Of a DNA stretch of 64,000 nt, positions 47,966 to 60,414 are shown piece by piece. Source of the stretch: Epiperipatus broadwayi (lineage: Eukaryota > Onychophora > Udeonychophora > Euonychophora > Peripatidae). Under the pieces are notes generated by a model that ran no database searches, was not told where the DNA came from, and saw only the letters and a program-made list of their open reading frames with translations. Each line of letters starts with the position of its first letter. Within the stretch, counting starts at the first letter, position 1. The stretch is from positions 7,521,100 through 7,585,099 of the forward strand of contig JAQFVV010000022.1 in the NCBI GenBank assembly GCA_028023455.1. The letters are read 5' to 3'. Both the position numbers and the translations under genes were made by a program.

Positions 47966-50900
47966 AAATGGATCTGGAATTCTTAAGCTTAAAATATAGC
48001 CTATTTATATGTTTGATAATCCAAGCACTTACACTTTTGGAATTTACTTCGCCTTAGAACCCATTAACTCTAAAATTTATTTTAATGTTACAAAATTATA
48101 CAAATTTGATTTTAAATCTATTGATAGATTTCTGAGGTGTTATAATGTTTCCTTGGGCTATGGAATAGCACCAGTCCAAGGATTTTACTGTTAAGAACTT
48201 TTGTTGTAAACATTTTTAATTATCAATTAGTTAGATTTTAAAAATGAGTTTTGTTTTTATCTGCTGCAGGTGCGGCAGTTAACGAAAATTCTTGTTTACA
48301 ACAAAAAAAATCTGTTTTAATTACTTAACCAAAACTTTTACTTTTAATTACTAAAAAAGATAGAAAAAAACCTTTTAGCAACATATTTTTAAAGAAATCT
48401 TAACATATTTTTAATCATGCCACCCCTATATACATTATAATATAGGTTGGATTATATATCCACATACAAATTAACAATAGTAAAATTATTAATAAATTGA
48501 CTTCTACCATTAATAACATAATAAAACATTTTTATTAAAATATTACACAATAGTAATACGTTATAATTTTATTAATCCTGTCTAATTATAGCATTGGCTC
48601 ACATGTAAATATATAATGCTGTTGAGACAGCCATGATAGTGGTTTTAATGCTTAGTTTTATACAAGATTGAAACATTTAAAATAAGGTTAGAACCTAGCA
48701 CAGACGGATAGGTTATTAGGTTGATGAAGAAACGGTAAGGAATTGGAAGGTTACTCTTTCACTATATTGTAACCTTTTGGTTGGGCTCGATGTTTGTTTT
48801 AAATGGTCAATTGTATAAAATTTTAAATTTTAATTGATAATTAAAAATACTAAATAGATGTATTATATCAGCGGTGTGTTATGATTTCTAAATTATATTA
48901 TAAAAACAGATAAATTTTATCAATAAATCTCCTGGGAGTGATAAAGTATTGAGCTGTTCAAGATATGTGCTAGCCCTCTGCCAGATTGAGTATGAAACTT
49001 TTTATATGCAGTCTGTCAGATGGATTAATTTTAATAGTATCAAAGTAATAATTTATTAATGTTATGATTAAATTAAAAGTATAGGAATATTTAATAATTT
49101 ATTATTATTAAATAATTATCATTAAAAGACTTAAAGTTATAGCTATTCTAAATTAATCCTTATAATTAATTATCAAGCATATTTTAATTGTTATTTGCTA
49201 TAGTTTTGAACAGTTTAATTAGTTATCATTTATGTTTATAGATGGAGAATTATTAATTGTATGTTAATGTATGCATATACAACAATTTAATTGGCCTGTT
49301 AATTTTTGCAATCATCCTCTCTGGTGAAAGTTAATAAATAGGTCAACATAGATTTTTATAATAAAAAAACTTAAGAACAAAAATGGAAGGAGTGAATTAA
49401 GAACTGAAAATTAAGGGGAAGCTGAAAATTATTTAAAAGTAAAAAATAAAATTGGATTTGAATTGAAATGGAATTGGATTAATAACTTGTAATTAATGGA
49501 GTAGGGACTCCATTTGATCTATACACATGAAGCACATCACAACTGTCAATTGATGATTATAAAAAGTTCACATTTAAAACTGGTAGACATGTTGGATGTA
49601 AAAGCCCACCAGAATAGACTTCAAATTTAAGCCAACTCAGAAGTTTGTAAGCTTAAAGTTTTACTCTTTATTTTATAAATGTTTTAATTATTATATTTAC
49701 TGTGCACATTAAAAATAGTTATAATTTATTTGGAATAACAAGAAGAAAGGAAAAGAGTGTATTATTTTGTACTTTCAGTTGGAAAATAATTTAAAAGAAG
49801 CAGAACTATGATAAAAGATATCAATGTCTTTTATTGCTGTTTAATTTTATAAGAAACTTGTGACATGTCTTCACTTATGTGAAAAAGTATTTAAAGTTAA
49901 CCCTAAACACTACAATTTTTATTATAATATGTTAACTGCAAAACACGTGGAGAAAATAATTCAAGAGAAATTAAAAATTATTTTGTTGCAGTCAATTTAA
50001 GTAAAATAATCTATACCCGCCTAATTAACAATATAAATAAATATAATAAGTTATGAAAGTTTTCAAAAATATTTATTGACTTTTAATATTAAATATTCTC
50101 TGCACTGCCCTGAACTTACATTGGAATAAAATTGGATTTGCCATTTTAGAACTTTTGGAATTGACGTATTTATCGAATTGGGTTATAGAATTTCATTAAT
50201 ATTGAATCAAATATCAACCTAATTTTGCTATACTAATTATCATGTCAACCACATTGTGAATTGGATTTATAATGTGTTAATTTTTAAACAGGTCACATGA
50301 TAAAAATAAAAAACAATAGTTTATCTTCAACTTCATTAATTTCTGGAATATTCAAAGCATTTAGAGTTAACAGAAGAAAACTACTGTTATTTATAGATCC
50401 AGCAATGTACTAGGATTACAATTTAAATTAATAAATAAGTATGAAATATACTCATATGGTAAAGAATATTCATCAATCATATAAAGCTGCAGATTTTAAA
50501 TGGTTGCAATCAAGATTTTGTTCTCTTTGTTTCACAAGAAGAAATGTGAAAGAAAGGTTTATGTAATAATCATTTTTTATTAATAATATTATATGTATTG
50601 TCTTGTAATATTGTATACATTATTATTACAGATGTAAAATACTCATGATATAAATATAAACTAGTTCTAAATATATAAAAAAGATAAAGGTAATCTTATT
50701 TAGTGTAAATTCTATTCATATTTTAAATATGAACACAGGTAAAAAAGTTAAAATTTCTCACAATAAATTATTACAATTTTATCTTAATATTTTTCTTTCT
50801 AGTTGATAAAAGCTACAATTGCTGAATAGTAATAAATGGGTAATATCCAACTCTAGTTAATTTACAGGCATTATATATGGTATTTGATATGTAATGCTTA

Positions 50901-53900
50901 ACTAATTAATAGCTAATGACAGCTATACTTATGGGTCATTCTCAAATTAATAATGATAATTATAATTTTTATGAGTTAAACAGTAATATATTCCATTTTG
51001 CTTAGTGTCTTTATATATTCATGGTAAGTGATATTATCATATTTGACTGCTATCATGTTGAATGATTATGATGATACACGTACAATATTTGGAATATGTG
51101 GCAGATTCATATTGCATCATGTCAGGTGTACTTGTTCCTTTACCCTGAGTGATGATAGAAGTGATTATCAGGGGTGAATCATGAATGATGCTCATAAAAC
51201 TTTGAGCAGATTAAGGTCATACTTTTGTAGTGTATTGGTATAGTTATTAAAATAAGGGATTGTCTGTCCCTTCCTTTTTCATATCCCTAAAGGTGCACCA
51301 GAAGTAACACCAGGATTTCAGACCATTTGCAGTCATGAAATGACCATGGTCTAGGTTGTAGTTTGTTCTCTTTTGTCTTACCTCAACCCTATTATATCTC
51401 TGGATATATCATATGTTTTATTATGTTCCATATTCCTAAGTTTTAATGTTTTAGTATTGATAACAACAGAATCATTTCTGAAATATAGTACAGTATTTAA
51501 AAATGTAGACTATACTTAGCATTGAGCAAAATGATGATAAGAGATAATATTAGTTAAAAGTTATTTATATAGTAGATTGTTCTCTAGTGCCTATCTATTC
51601 GAGATGATCCCATCTATGCCATTAATCTATATTATTTATTGTCTATACCCAAATTTTTTAGAATGCTGATATTTTTCATTAATGTTAAAACAATCCTATA
51701 AGATAAAATTAATAATTGAAAGGTAGAATAATAATAGTCTTGACTCTTAAAGCAGTGTTGGCTATCTAATAGCCTAAGTAAGTGGATAAAATAAGAAGTC
51801 AATAGTTTTAGTAACATACTGTAGTATAAATTATTATATCTTAAGTATATTCATTGTATTATTTTGTGTAATATAATATTGGTAGCTTATTAACCATTGT
51901 ATAGAAATGTTGGAAATATATTACCCGTGTCTATTTCAAGTGAATAAGTTTTTAAAATCATGCTATCAATAAATAGGTAAAGTATAAAATGTATAAGTTA
52001 AAATAAACTCAATGTAAGTAATAGACTTAAATAATAATTAATTAAAAGAGAATCTATTAAAATGATAAATAGATCCTAAGAGATCTTCCCTTAGTAATAT
52101 AATGATGTAATTAAAACTTGTTCTATGTAATTTCTGTTCACAATTATCTAAGATTGTGTATGTTTCTTTGTTGTTATTAGAATTTTACAAACTTGTAAAT
52201 AATGTAAATAAATTTTATTTAAAAATGTATTTAGTTGTCTGTGGGCTTATTGCTAAACACTATCCATATTGTTATTGCTATCAACATATTATTTTTATTG
52301 TTGCCATAAATATCATCATCAGTTAATATATTTTATTATGCATTAGCATATCAAAATAAGTTTTGCTAAGCTCTTATATTTAGAGTATATAAAATCTTAT
52401 TGCTTATTGATCAAAACACTGTTGATCATAAGTACATGTATTATTTTCAAATAATGTTTTAAAGATTAAATATTTAGTTTTTGGAATAACCTTTTATCTA
52501 AATCATTAGATACATCATTCACTGATCTTGATCATATTGTCCATGGTCGTTAAATAAAAGATAATTTGTAAATTATTATTATATTTACTTTATTAAGAAT
52601 TTATTAATACCTCATAAAATTTAAAGTTTATTTTATTGTTGGTATTGGAATTGTCAAATGTTCTTTATTAATTCCATTTTGTTTTATGATCCATCCTTGC
52701 TTGCTATATTTGGGTAGTGGCAAAATCCCCCTCACTTTTTTAATAGTAGCATTCAAATTATTTGAACCCTGAGAAAGTAAGTTATTGATTAATAGTCTCA
52801 ACTTTGACTTTCTTTTAGTTTTTCATTTCTTAAGTTATTTGCTATGCTTTACTTTGATCTCTTATGTTTATTCTTATTGTTTAATTGATTCTGTATAATT
52901 TTCAAGATGTAAGTTTCTTTTCTAGTTTAAAACTCATAACCCATCTTAATTTAGTGGTTAAATATTTTTTTGTTTTAGTCAAGCTTAGAACCCCTTGCCT
53001 TTATTTCATCATTATCTTACTGTTGTTTGAAATAATATTAGTTTAATAGTTCAGGATCTCATTCTTCATCATCAACTTTTGTTATCAAAACTCATCCATA
53101 TCTTACTTTCTTTTATTTTCATCTTTGTTTCATCCTAAGTCACTATCATAATTGATTCATCCTTCATTAATCCCTATTCTATCACAACCTTAATCATTCA
53201 TCACCCTAATATATTTTCTTTCTCTTTTCCTCACTATTAAATTCATTCATATTCATTAGTTAATTATTATTTGTTCTTCATCAACCATTTAATCTCCTAC
53301 ATCTTTATTCATTTACCATCCAACTCATAATTCTAATCCCATACTCATTTCATAGATAGATGCCCTCCTGATTATTAACTATTTAGTAATATTGCAAACT
53401 AAATTTATCTTGTAATATTTTTGCTTTAGATTTTGAAGTTGGTTTAATCAATGTTTAATATTAGCTATGGGAGATGTAAAGCTGATATTATGTAGTATAA
53501 GATCAATGATGTCCTTTGTGACTCTCTGTTTCCTTAGATTTTTTCATGTTAGCTGAATTGATTTGCATATTAGATTCTCATGTGTGCTTTATTTATTATT
53601 TATTAGGTTACAAAAGCACTCTGTCATTATTTGGATTCAAAGATAATAATATTTTTATTCTCTTTGTTGGTGAGGGTTACAATATATAGGTATGAAGATG
53701 TATGTTGGAAGTACAAAGAAGGATAAAAAGTGAAGAGAAAAATACAAAATTAAACTACTTAAATGGATTTGGACTAGATATTTCTAGAAAACCTAATAAT
53801 AAATAGACAGTTGAAGTATTAACCCTTTGCTTGTAGATGGTGGAATTCTAACACCAATTTGATGTTTCATGTACTATTATATATAGGAAATTTAAAGTTT

Positions 53901-54754
53901 ACTAATAAAAGATATCCAAAATCTATTTTTAGTAGATTAAGACAACAACTCTCTATTATTAAATTATTTACGTGTGAATCTTTAATTAAATAAAATCTTT
54001 AATTAAATTTTTAGTTAATTTTAAAAATGAGTTTAAACTATCTTTTTTCTCTTCTATTTTTTCTTCAACCCTAACAAAGGCATAATCCCAATAAGCATAT
54101 TCTAAATGAGAAGGTAACAATACTACTTCAATATGCTGAGATCATTAGATGATTATCAGCAAAAGGCCATCTGATACTATGAATGTAGTGAGCATAAATA
54201 CAACAGTCATAAGTCATGTTAACAAAGAATATAGATTTTAAAGATTACTGAAAAATACTATAGAATCAATTTATAGTGTAATTTTTAATCCTATGCACCA
54301 TTTACATAATTCTAAAAACAATTATATAAAATCCAAACACAGATATCAAATTTTGTTATTGACCAGTGATTGTTATTGGACAGAAAAACACTCAACTAAA
54401 CATGTATGTACAAGAGGAACTGCAAAATGGTTTTAAGGCTACCAATACTGTATAATACTTTTTTTTACGATTGCTAATTCGATTTAAATTAATAAAGTGG
54501 TAAAGAGGCAAATTTGAGAGCTAAAATTAACTGAATCAAAGCTTGTTTCTTTAATTCCACGCTTAAATGTCACATGACATTCTAATATTTTTTTATACAT
54601 ATATATATAGGAGTCACTCTTAAATGAAAATGGTCATATCAACTCCAAGCAAAAAAAAACTGTCCTAAAAATGAGTTTTGTGGTAATTATACAAACCAAA
54701 CCATAAAACATAAATTCTTCCACATTTAAAACATACATACTGGTCCTTTATATA
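47966..54754. other. Long AT-rich region without genes
   Basis: No coding frame, RNA gene or clear mobile element recognised. 51080-51390 is slightly GC-richer without a protein-like frame. 53040-53370 is almost free of G on the plus strand. Confidence 0.5.
53040..53370 (+). repeat. G-poor, TTCATC-rich tract
   Basis: Plus strand is T, C and A rich with hardly any G and many TTCATC/CATTCATC words. Perhaps an eroded simple repeat. Confidence 0.45.
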
Positions 54755-54802
54755 TATATGTCATATTATTATTACTATTTGCGGGATATTCTGTGTAGTG
54801 AA

Positions 54803-54850
54803 AAAGCTAAATGCTGACGTTTCAGTACAATATCAAGTACCTTCCTCAGA
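54803..54850 (-). ncRNA. Small hammerhead variant, loopless stem III (F4)
   Basis: Minus strand: GCT, CTGAGGA (fits CTGANGA), stem II AGGTAC/GTACT with an 8-nt loop and one bulge, GAA, ACGT (self-complementary, so stem III is two pairs with no loop), C, AGC pairing GCT. All core bases present. Such PLE-linked variants cleave as dimers, which an inverted or tandem transcript could supply. Confidence 0.65.
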
Positions 54851-55508
54851 GCGTCCTCTTTCTCAAATCATAAGAATGCACATGAGATTTAAAAACGTTT
54901 TTATTGTTTTCTTTCTCCTCATATTTAAATTCTATTGGTTGAAAAGTTTTAAAATTTATTTTCTCTTCCAATAGCTTCTTCCAAATGTTGTTAATCTTCT
55001 TTAATTCACACCTTTCATTTGTGCTCTTGGGCCTTTTAAAAATCTTTATAGCTTCTCTTAGCAATCTCTGGTCATATTGTTCAATTTTTGCTAAAATATT
55101 TGTTTTTTCAAAATTGATATCATGATTTGTTAATTTTATATGAGAATAAATAGCTGATGAATTGGATTTTTCTCTCACTGCCAGAATGTGTTCTTCCTTT
55201 CTAATATTTATTCTACGATTAGTCTGTCCTATATATGTATGTGGACAGACCCTACATGGAATTTCATATACACCATGACACTCCAAAGCAATTTTATCTT
55301 TAGGAAGTGGAAATATTTCACTAATTTTTTTATAAGTAGCGTAAATTGTGTGAATATTATTATTTTTTAAAATGTTACCAATTCTATCAGTTACTCCTTT
55401 TATATATGGCAAAATTGTCTTAATTTTTGATGTATCAAAATCTTTTTTCTTTTGATATGTATAAGCCCTATTAATAATGTTGTAATTAAAACCGTTATGA
55501 AGAAGCAT
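54846..55508 (-). CDS. Penelope-like element C-terminal part with GIY-YIG domain
   Basis: A 220-residue partial reading frame. Residues 1-75 correspond to the linker after the reverse transcriptase (not itself present). C77, C85 and C88 (CHGVYEIPCRVC) form the PLE Cys motif overlapping the GIY-YIG start. GVY is at 79-81 and YIG at 92-94, followed by TNRRINIRKEEH with the conserved Arg and His, and REAIKI with the candidate catalytic Glu near 152. The basic C-terminus ends SHVHSYDLRKRTL. All expected endonuclease residues are visible. The element is 5'-truncated: the first Met is internal. Family function: nicks target DNA for target-primed reverse transcription. Confidence 0.8.
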   Translation of the reverse strand: MLLHNGFNYNIINRAYTYQKKKDFDTSKIKTILPYIKGVTDRIGNILKNNNIHTIYATYKKISEIFPLPKDKIALECHGVYEIPCRVCPHTYIGQTNRRINIRKEEHILAVREKSNSSAIYSHIKLTNHDINFEKTNILAKIEQYDQRLLREAIKIFKRPKSTNERCELKKINNIWKKLLEEKINFKTFQPIEFKYEEKENNKNVFKSHVHSYDLRKRTL

Positions 55509-55599
55509 TTTATTAGTAGCAAAAAGGTCCTGGTGAAAATGGCTAAATCAGAAAGTCTCTTTGTTCTATCCAATAATGTCTTTGCTACTGAAAATAGTT

Positions 55600-55694
55600 G
55601 TGCAATAGAATTTAAATATGAGGAGAAAGAAAATGATAAAAACGGTTTTAAATCTCACGTGCATTCTTATGATTTGAGAAAGAGGACGCTCTGA
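55600..55694 (+). pseudogene. PLE C-terminal coding remnant, inverted partner
   Basis: Encodes EFKYEEKENDKNG then SHVHSYDLRKRTL, matching the last residues of the minus-strand frame with a few changes. Everything upstream of it in the longer plus frame (55452 on) is shadow of the opposite strand or junction sequence. Confidence 0.75.
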
Positions 55695-55734
55695 GGAAGG
55701 TACTTGATATTGTACTGAAACATCAGCATTTAGC
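55688..55734 (+). ncRNA. Small hammerhead variant, F4, partner copy
   Basis: Plus strand: GCT, CTGAGGA, stem II as in the minus copy, GAAA, then CATC where CGTC is expected (CpG decay), breaking the two-pair stem III. Confidence 0.55.
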
Positions 55735-55838
55735 TTTTTCACTACACGGAATATCCTGCAAATAGTAATAATAATATGACATCTTTTATCTGTGAAAATA
55801 TTAGAATTAATATATATATATAAAACATATTTTGCAGG

Positions 55839-55914
55839 TTCATCCATATAAGCTTTTAATTTAAAACATTGATATGTTTCATCCATATAAGCTTTTAATT
55901 TAAAACATTGATAT
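55839..55914 (+). repeat. Tandem duplication, 38-bp unit x2
   Basis: Two adjacent copies of a unit starting TTCATCCATATAAGC and ending AACATTGATAT. Confidence 0.85.
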
Positions 55915-56130
55915 ATATATATATTGTGGTGCTGTCCTTTTAATTTCTTCAGCAGAAAATTTTTCTTTTTAAAATATTTCAACACTATTTTTAATTATAG
56001 TTCTTCAGTATATTCCATTTTTTGCCATATCTTCCCAATGAAAACAATCATTATATTGTACCACGTTAGAATGCCATGTACAGTACTTTTACAAAAAAAT
56101 AGTAAAAAATGAAAAAACATTCTTGATAAA

Positions 56131-56250
56131 AGCTAAGCAACTTTCATTGGTGAGAGCTCGAAAGCGCTTAGTGTATATTAATTCCTGTATATTATTATAG
56201 CTTCACATTCAAGCGTGACATACGCTTAATTGGTTTATAAATTATATGAA
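56131..56250 (+). repeat. F3 tail with degenerate hammerhead-like start
   Basis: Plus strand has TTGGTGA, GAGCTC, GAAAGCGCTTAG, then a tail with CATTCAAGCGTGACATACG shared with the 6.8-kb F3 palindrome. The core is close to CTGANGA with two changes; stem II is only three pairs and stem I pairing is poor. Confidence 0.5.
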
Positions 56251-57490
56251 CATAAAAGTGTGAGAGAAATAGAATGTAACCAATCAGTATACTCTCAAAT
56301 ATACTAAAATAGTTTTACGATTGAATGATTTCTCTCTATTATATTGTAACAATATTGAAGATATTATTACATATTTTTATAATTAAAATGTTAAACTAAA
56401 AGCTCAAAATCAAACGTTATCAACACTCACCTCAATATCTCGGAAGATTCTGCAATCTTTTTCACAGCTAAAAATAGCTAAATATCCATTTGCCATTCAG
56501 TATTGGATGGCCAGTTTCCAAGTTATTTATCTAAAAAAATTTGATTGAGAAATCTTTAGACACCTAAAAAAAACGTTTCAACTCTAATCTAAATTTGGAT
56601 CTCAGATCATAGTGATTAAAAAATTGATAAAATTCTTTCAGGAAATATGATTATTTTATTGCTTCAGAGTTCATAAAAAAATTGAGCACCAGAATTGGAG
56701 CCATGATCCATGAATCTTGAGCTTCAGATTCCAACTTTTACTATTGCACTAAATATGCAGGAAACTATTGGTTGTAGATGGTTGTTGTGGGTTCGCCTCC
56801 CAGCGGATGCTATGACATATGGAACTATCATTAGTAATGATTGTAATAATATTCATGCATTTACACAATATAAAAATCATTACAATTTATAATACAGACC
56901 TAAAATTAAAATACTGATAATATAAATTGTGTTAAGAGATTGAGCTTATAGATCATTAGTTTTAGTTTTCCATTGTCTAGTTCCATGATCTGCCTACAGC
57001 CAAAGAACTTAATACCCCTACCCACTATTTAGATTTTAAAAACATATATGGATAAACACAATACTTTAGAAAAACAACTACAAAATCAGATACTCAAGAA
57101 GTAATATTCCAAAATTAAAATTATAGGCTGAGCACAATACTTCCATTAATAATAAAAAAATCTAATAGTCTTTCGGGAAGTCATATAATATATGAGCACC
57201 AGATTGACAGGGTAAGCTTTGATCCAGTAATCTTTATCTCTCAAGTCTATTAATTTACCCCTTCATTAAGCCAAATTAAAATTGGTTTTTATTACTATTT
57301 TCTTCTAATTGTGAATCCATCCAGGAACCTTTATGCTTTAATCTACCATTCTATTATTTGCAGATTTATAAGATGTAGTGTAGAAGTACAGTTGAGACTC
57401 TGGATCTTACTGTCTAAGCATTATGATTCCATCTGGTACTTCCAATAGTCAAACTTTTTATGAACTTCATTCTATCCTTTGTTCTGTATA
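56251..57490. other. AT-rich DNA with old tRNA-like SINE traces
   Basis: 56690-56760, 57195-57250 and 57370-57440 share words such as GAGCACCAGA and GAGACTCTGGATC, suggesting old SINE copies. No gene. Confidence 0.35.
56781..56818 (+). repeat. tRNA-Gly SINE fragment
   Basis: GTGGGTTCGCCTCCCAG followed by CGGATGCTATGACA matches the B-box half of the SINEs at 18.6, 40.1 and 42.6 kb. Confidence 0.6.
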
Positions 57491-57498
57491 GTTTAGGG

Positions 57499-60248
57499 TA
57501 AGAGATACCAAACTCTTTTCAGCCACAGATCCCTTTACCAAAAACTTTTAAAACTGTCAACCCACTAGTCATTTACTTTACTTACTCAAATTAATAAATT
57601 TTTATAGTGCCTGATATTAAATATTTCAGTAGATATCAAACTATTCATTTTATTCACTTGTAATTAATAATTGAAAAAATAAAAGAGACTATGGAATATG
57701 GCATTATCTTGTGCAATATTTAATATCAAACTTGCACTAATGAAAATTAAAGCAAAAAAAAAAAATATGAGCAGTTTTTTTTTAATTTTTGACATTTATA
57801 AAATAAATATGTAAATTCAAAATAAGTACAAACATTGAAAACACTTTATTACACATAAAAATGAAGTGAAAAAATCAACATATTCAGATAGAATTAAACA
57901 TTAACAAAATTACAACAAAGAAAGATTTTAATCAGAATTATAAAAATAAGAATACCAAATAAATTAGCTTGGAAAACTGAATTTAATGAGATGGATGCAC
58001 CTGGTGATCTGTCAATTTATCTATGTCTCATTTTAAATTAGAGTTGCATTCTCAAATCTCCATGCTCAGTGATATACAATTGATATCTATACTGATACAG
58101 GTTTAAAACTACACTGAAACCTCTCTCTACTAGGTATGATGATGAAAATGCCAACAAATACTTTTGTTCAACAGTCCATAGAGCTGGGTATAGAAGTGGA
58201 ATATTTTGTTGCAGCCAAAACTTTTGATAACCCTGTTTGAGTTGTACCCTCATTAATGCTGATGATTATCAGTTCATCTTCCAAAATTATATTTGATTCT
58301 GCACTAGTAGTGTATAGGTTTATTATCCAATCCAGTATTTCCGATGAATATTCTGAGTAAAGAATCTCCAAGCGGTTGACATACAGCAATATGTTTTCTT
58401 TTTGGATTGTGCCTATCTTAAATAAGTTGGGGAACTGGGAAAGCTCAAATCCTGCAATATTTTGCTTAAAAAACATTAATATGGCAACAACAGCCGATAT
58501 GACCAATTTTGCTTTGATAAGATTCAGATTGTCTCATTGCATGTAAAATTAACATCATTAAATTTTCCAAATAAGTCAGTTAAATAAGCAATATCTGTTT
58601 TACTCTTAAGTAAATTTTCTTTCAAATTGGAATCCTCATCTTTCAAAAATTCTAAATCAGATTGAAAAAGTGCAAACATCTTACCAATCATAAACCTTTT
58701 GAAAGCTAGTGGGCTTCAGTATGGAGAACCAATCAATAGAAATCTTCATTGTTTTCCTTGTATAATCAAGGAAACAGTCTAGGGTTCAAAGCATTACTTC
58801 AAAAATTGTTCACTGCTGTTATAACAAACTGAAGTGATTGATGGAATTTGTTTCTAAGGCTCTTGGCTACTAAATGTTGATTATGGATTATGCAGTAAAC
58901 TGAAAACACTTCAGATACATATTGTTTTAGGTAATTTATGAAACTACGATAATGACTAACCATAGTTGGTGCTCCATCTGTTGCAACAGGTATTATATTT
59001 GTCAATATATTGTGTTTTTCCCCTGAAAAATATCTCCATTAAATTAAAAATTGATTCACCTCTGGTTTCAGTTTCTAAGGTTCTAGCAAAAAGCAGCTCC
59101 TTGTGCTCTTCCTGATCTTGAATAAAGAAACACAGACCAGCAACAAAGCTTCATTACTGGGTAATAGTGACTCATCCAAGTGGTGGAAAAAACATTTTTT
59201 ATAAATGATTACATGAACAGTTTTCTACATTGTTACTTATTTCGTCGTCGATATGTCTGTGAACTGTGTTACTGCTCAAAATAATTATTTTTACATTTTG
59301 TGTAGGTTTGTGGAGTACAGTGTTCAATACCTCCATGACAGTCAGTAGAATCTGCTTGTCCCCTATGGTGTGCAGCTCATCAGACTTTGCAGTGAGTAGA
59401 GATATGTTATACAATGCTCTTAATTCATCATCATTTTGCTTCGATGATAAAACAAACATATCTATTGTAATTCTCTTCAGAATTTTATCTTTAAGTGATT
59501 GAAGATATGACAAATCATTTTCATTTTTATCAGGGTGAATTCTGTTCAAGTGATTTGCTAGTTTCGATGGTTTCATACTGTCATTGCTAATGAGTTTTTT
59601 GCATATGAGGCACATTGGTAAATGTTTGTTTGATAATGACAGAACAAATCCTAGATTTAAAGAGCTACTGTCTGTATTTCTTTTTTGTTTTGGCCATATT
59701 ATTGTCATAAGAAATAAAAAAATGTATTAACAATTTCAACAGCTGTTGTGATGAAAAAAACAGTACTCCTCAATAAATAAGTACGTCACATCAAATGAAT
59801 CAATTTATAGTGTTTCATGAAAGCATGACCATACAAGACTGATAGATTCTGCTAATATTGAATATCATCTTGCCCAGCAAGTATGGACATGTAACGGTTT
59901 TCGATGGCCTTACTTGCTTTGATACATTCGATAAGACAATGTACAAATATGTTTGTGCTACATGTATTTTCATGCATTCTTAAAAGTGATTCTATTAATG
60001 ACACATTTTACCTTTTCATTCACAAGTTTTGTGTGTAATGCGATTTTATCCCAAAAGTGTTTTTTGACTTATTTTACTTCGTAATTAGATACCTATTGGA
60101 ATCATAGATAATTTGAATTAACAAACAAATAGCAGTAGTAAGGGGGTCCATTTTTTGCTGTCACTGACCCACAATTTTTTTTATTGAAACTATCAGACTC
60201 CTAGAAAGTTCAAATCGACCGCGATATTGATCACTTTGGGAATTCTTG
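57499..60248 (-). mobile_element. hAT transposon, Buster type, decayed autonomous copy
   Basis: A 2.75-kb element with inverted ends (TAAGAGATACCAAACT at left; CAAGAATTCCCAAAG on the minus strand at right) and an 8-bp target duplication, GTTTAGGG (57491-57498) versus GCTTAGAG (60249-60256), six of eight matching. It contains the transposase remnants at 58038-59708. Right size and ends for a full-length hAT. Confidence 0.8.
58038..59708 (-). pseudogene. Buster/ZBED5-like hAT transposase, frameshifted
   Basis: Minus strand, read 59708 to 58038. The first segment (169 residues) has a BED zinc finger: C33, C36, H53 and H58, with MKPSKLANHLNRIHPD. A frame-shifted stretch near 59190-59010 still shows LDESLLPSNEALL-like sequence. 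The segment 59005-58799 holds ATDGAPTMV, carrying a catalytic Asp, and the hAT CxxH motif CIIHNQHLVAKSL. The C-terminal segment 58253-58038 shows YLVERGFSVV and EHGDLRMQL of the hAT dimerisation domain. At least three frameshifts; not functional. ZBED5-like host genes derive from the same family, but the terminal repeats and decay argue for a dead transposon. Confidence 0.85.
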
Positions 60249-60256
60249 GCTTAGAG

Positions 60257-60414
60257 CAATGGTAGATTGGAGACCCTAGACTCAAAACTCTGGATAGTGG
60301 CTTTAGTTACCTCTTCTGTTGTTTGAACTTCTTATAAACTCCCAAATAATAAACCATTCATTATTTTTTACCACTTCCTTTCAGATTTATAAAAGTATTA
60401 AGGAAATATTTTAT
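60257..60414. other. Spacer between hAT and F5
   Basis: GAGACCCTAGACTC near 60270 may be another old tRNA-like SINE trace. No gene. Confidence 0.35.

Larger units (their letters stand above)
54755..55790. mobile_element. Penelope-like element with inverted truncated partner
   Basis: A minus-strand PLE 3' part (reading frame 55508-54846 and tail to about 54755) is joined head to head to a plus-strand partner that keeps only the last coding residues and the tail (about 55605-55790). Both tails end in the CAAATAGTAATAATAATATGAC region and carry a small hammerhead. This asymmetric inverted layout is typical of Penelope insertions. Confidence 0.85.

Noticed and set aside
47782-48057. 91-residue plus frame with hydrophobic start
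   Set aside because: Antisense to the Gypsy-like knuckle; the signal-peptide-like start is probably coincidence.
55566-55985. 139-residue minus frame overlapping the PLE partner copy
   Set aside because: Antisense shadow of the PLE tail and the 38-bp duplication.
58038-59708. Domesticated ZBED host gene
   Set aside because: Multiple frameshifts, terminal inverted repeats and a target duplication indicate a dead transposon.
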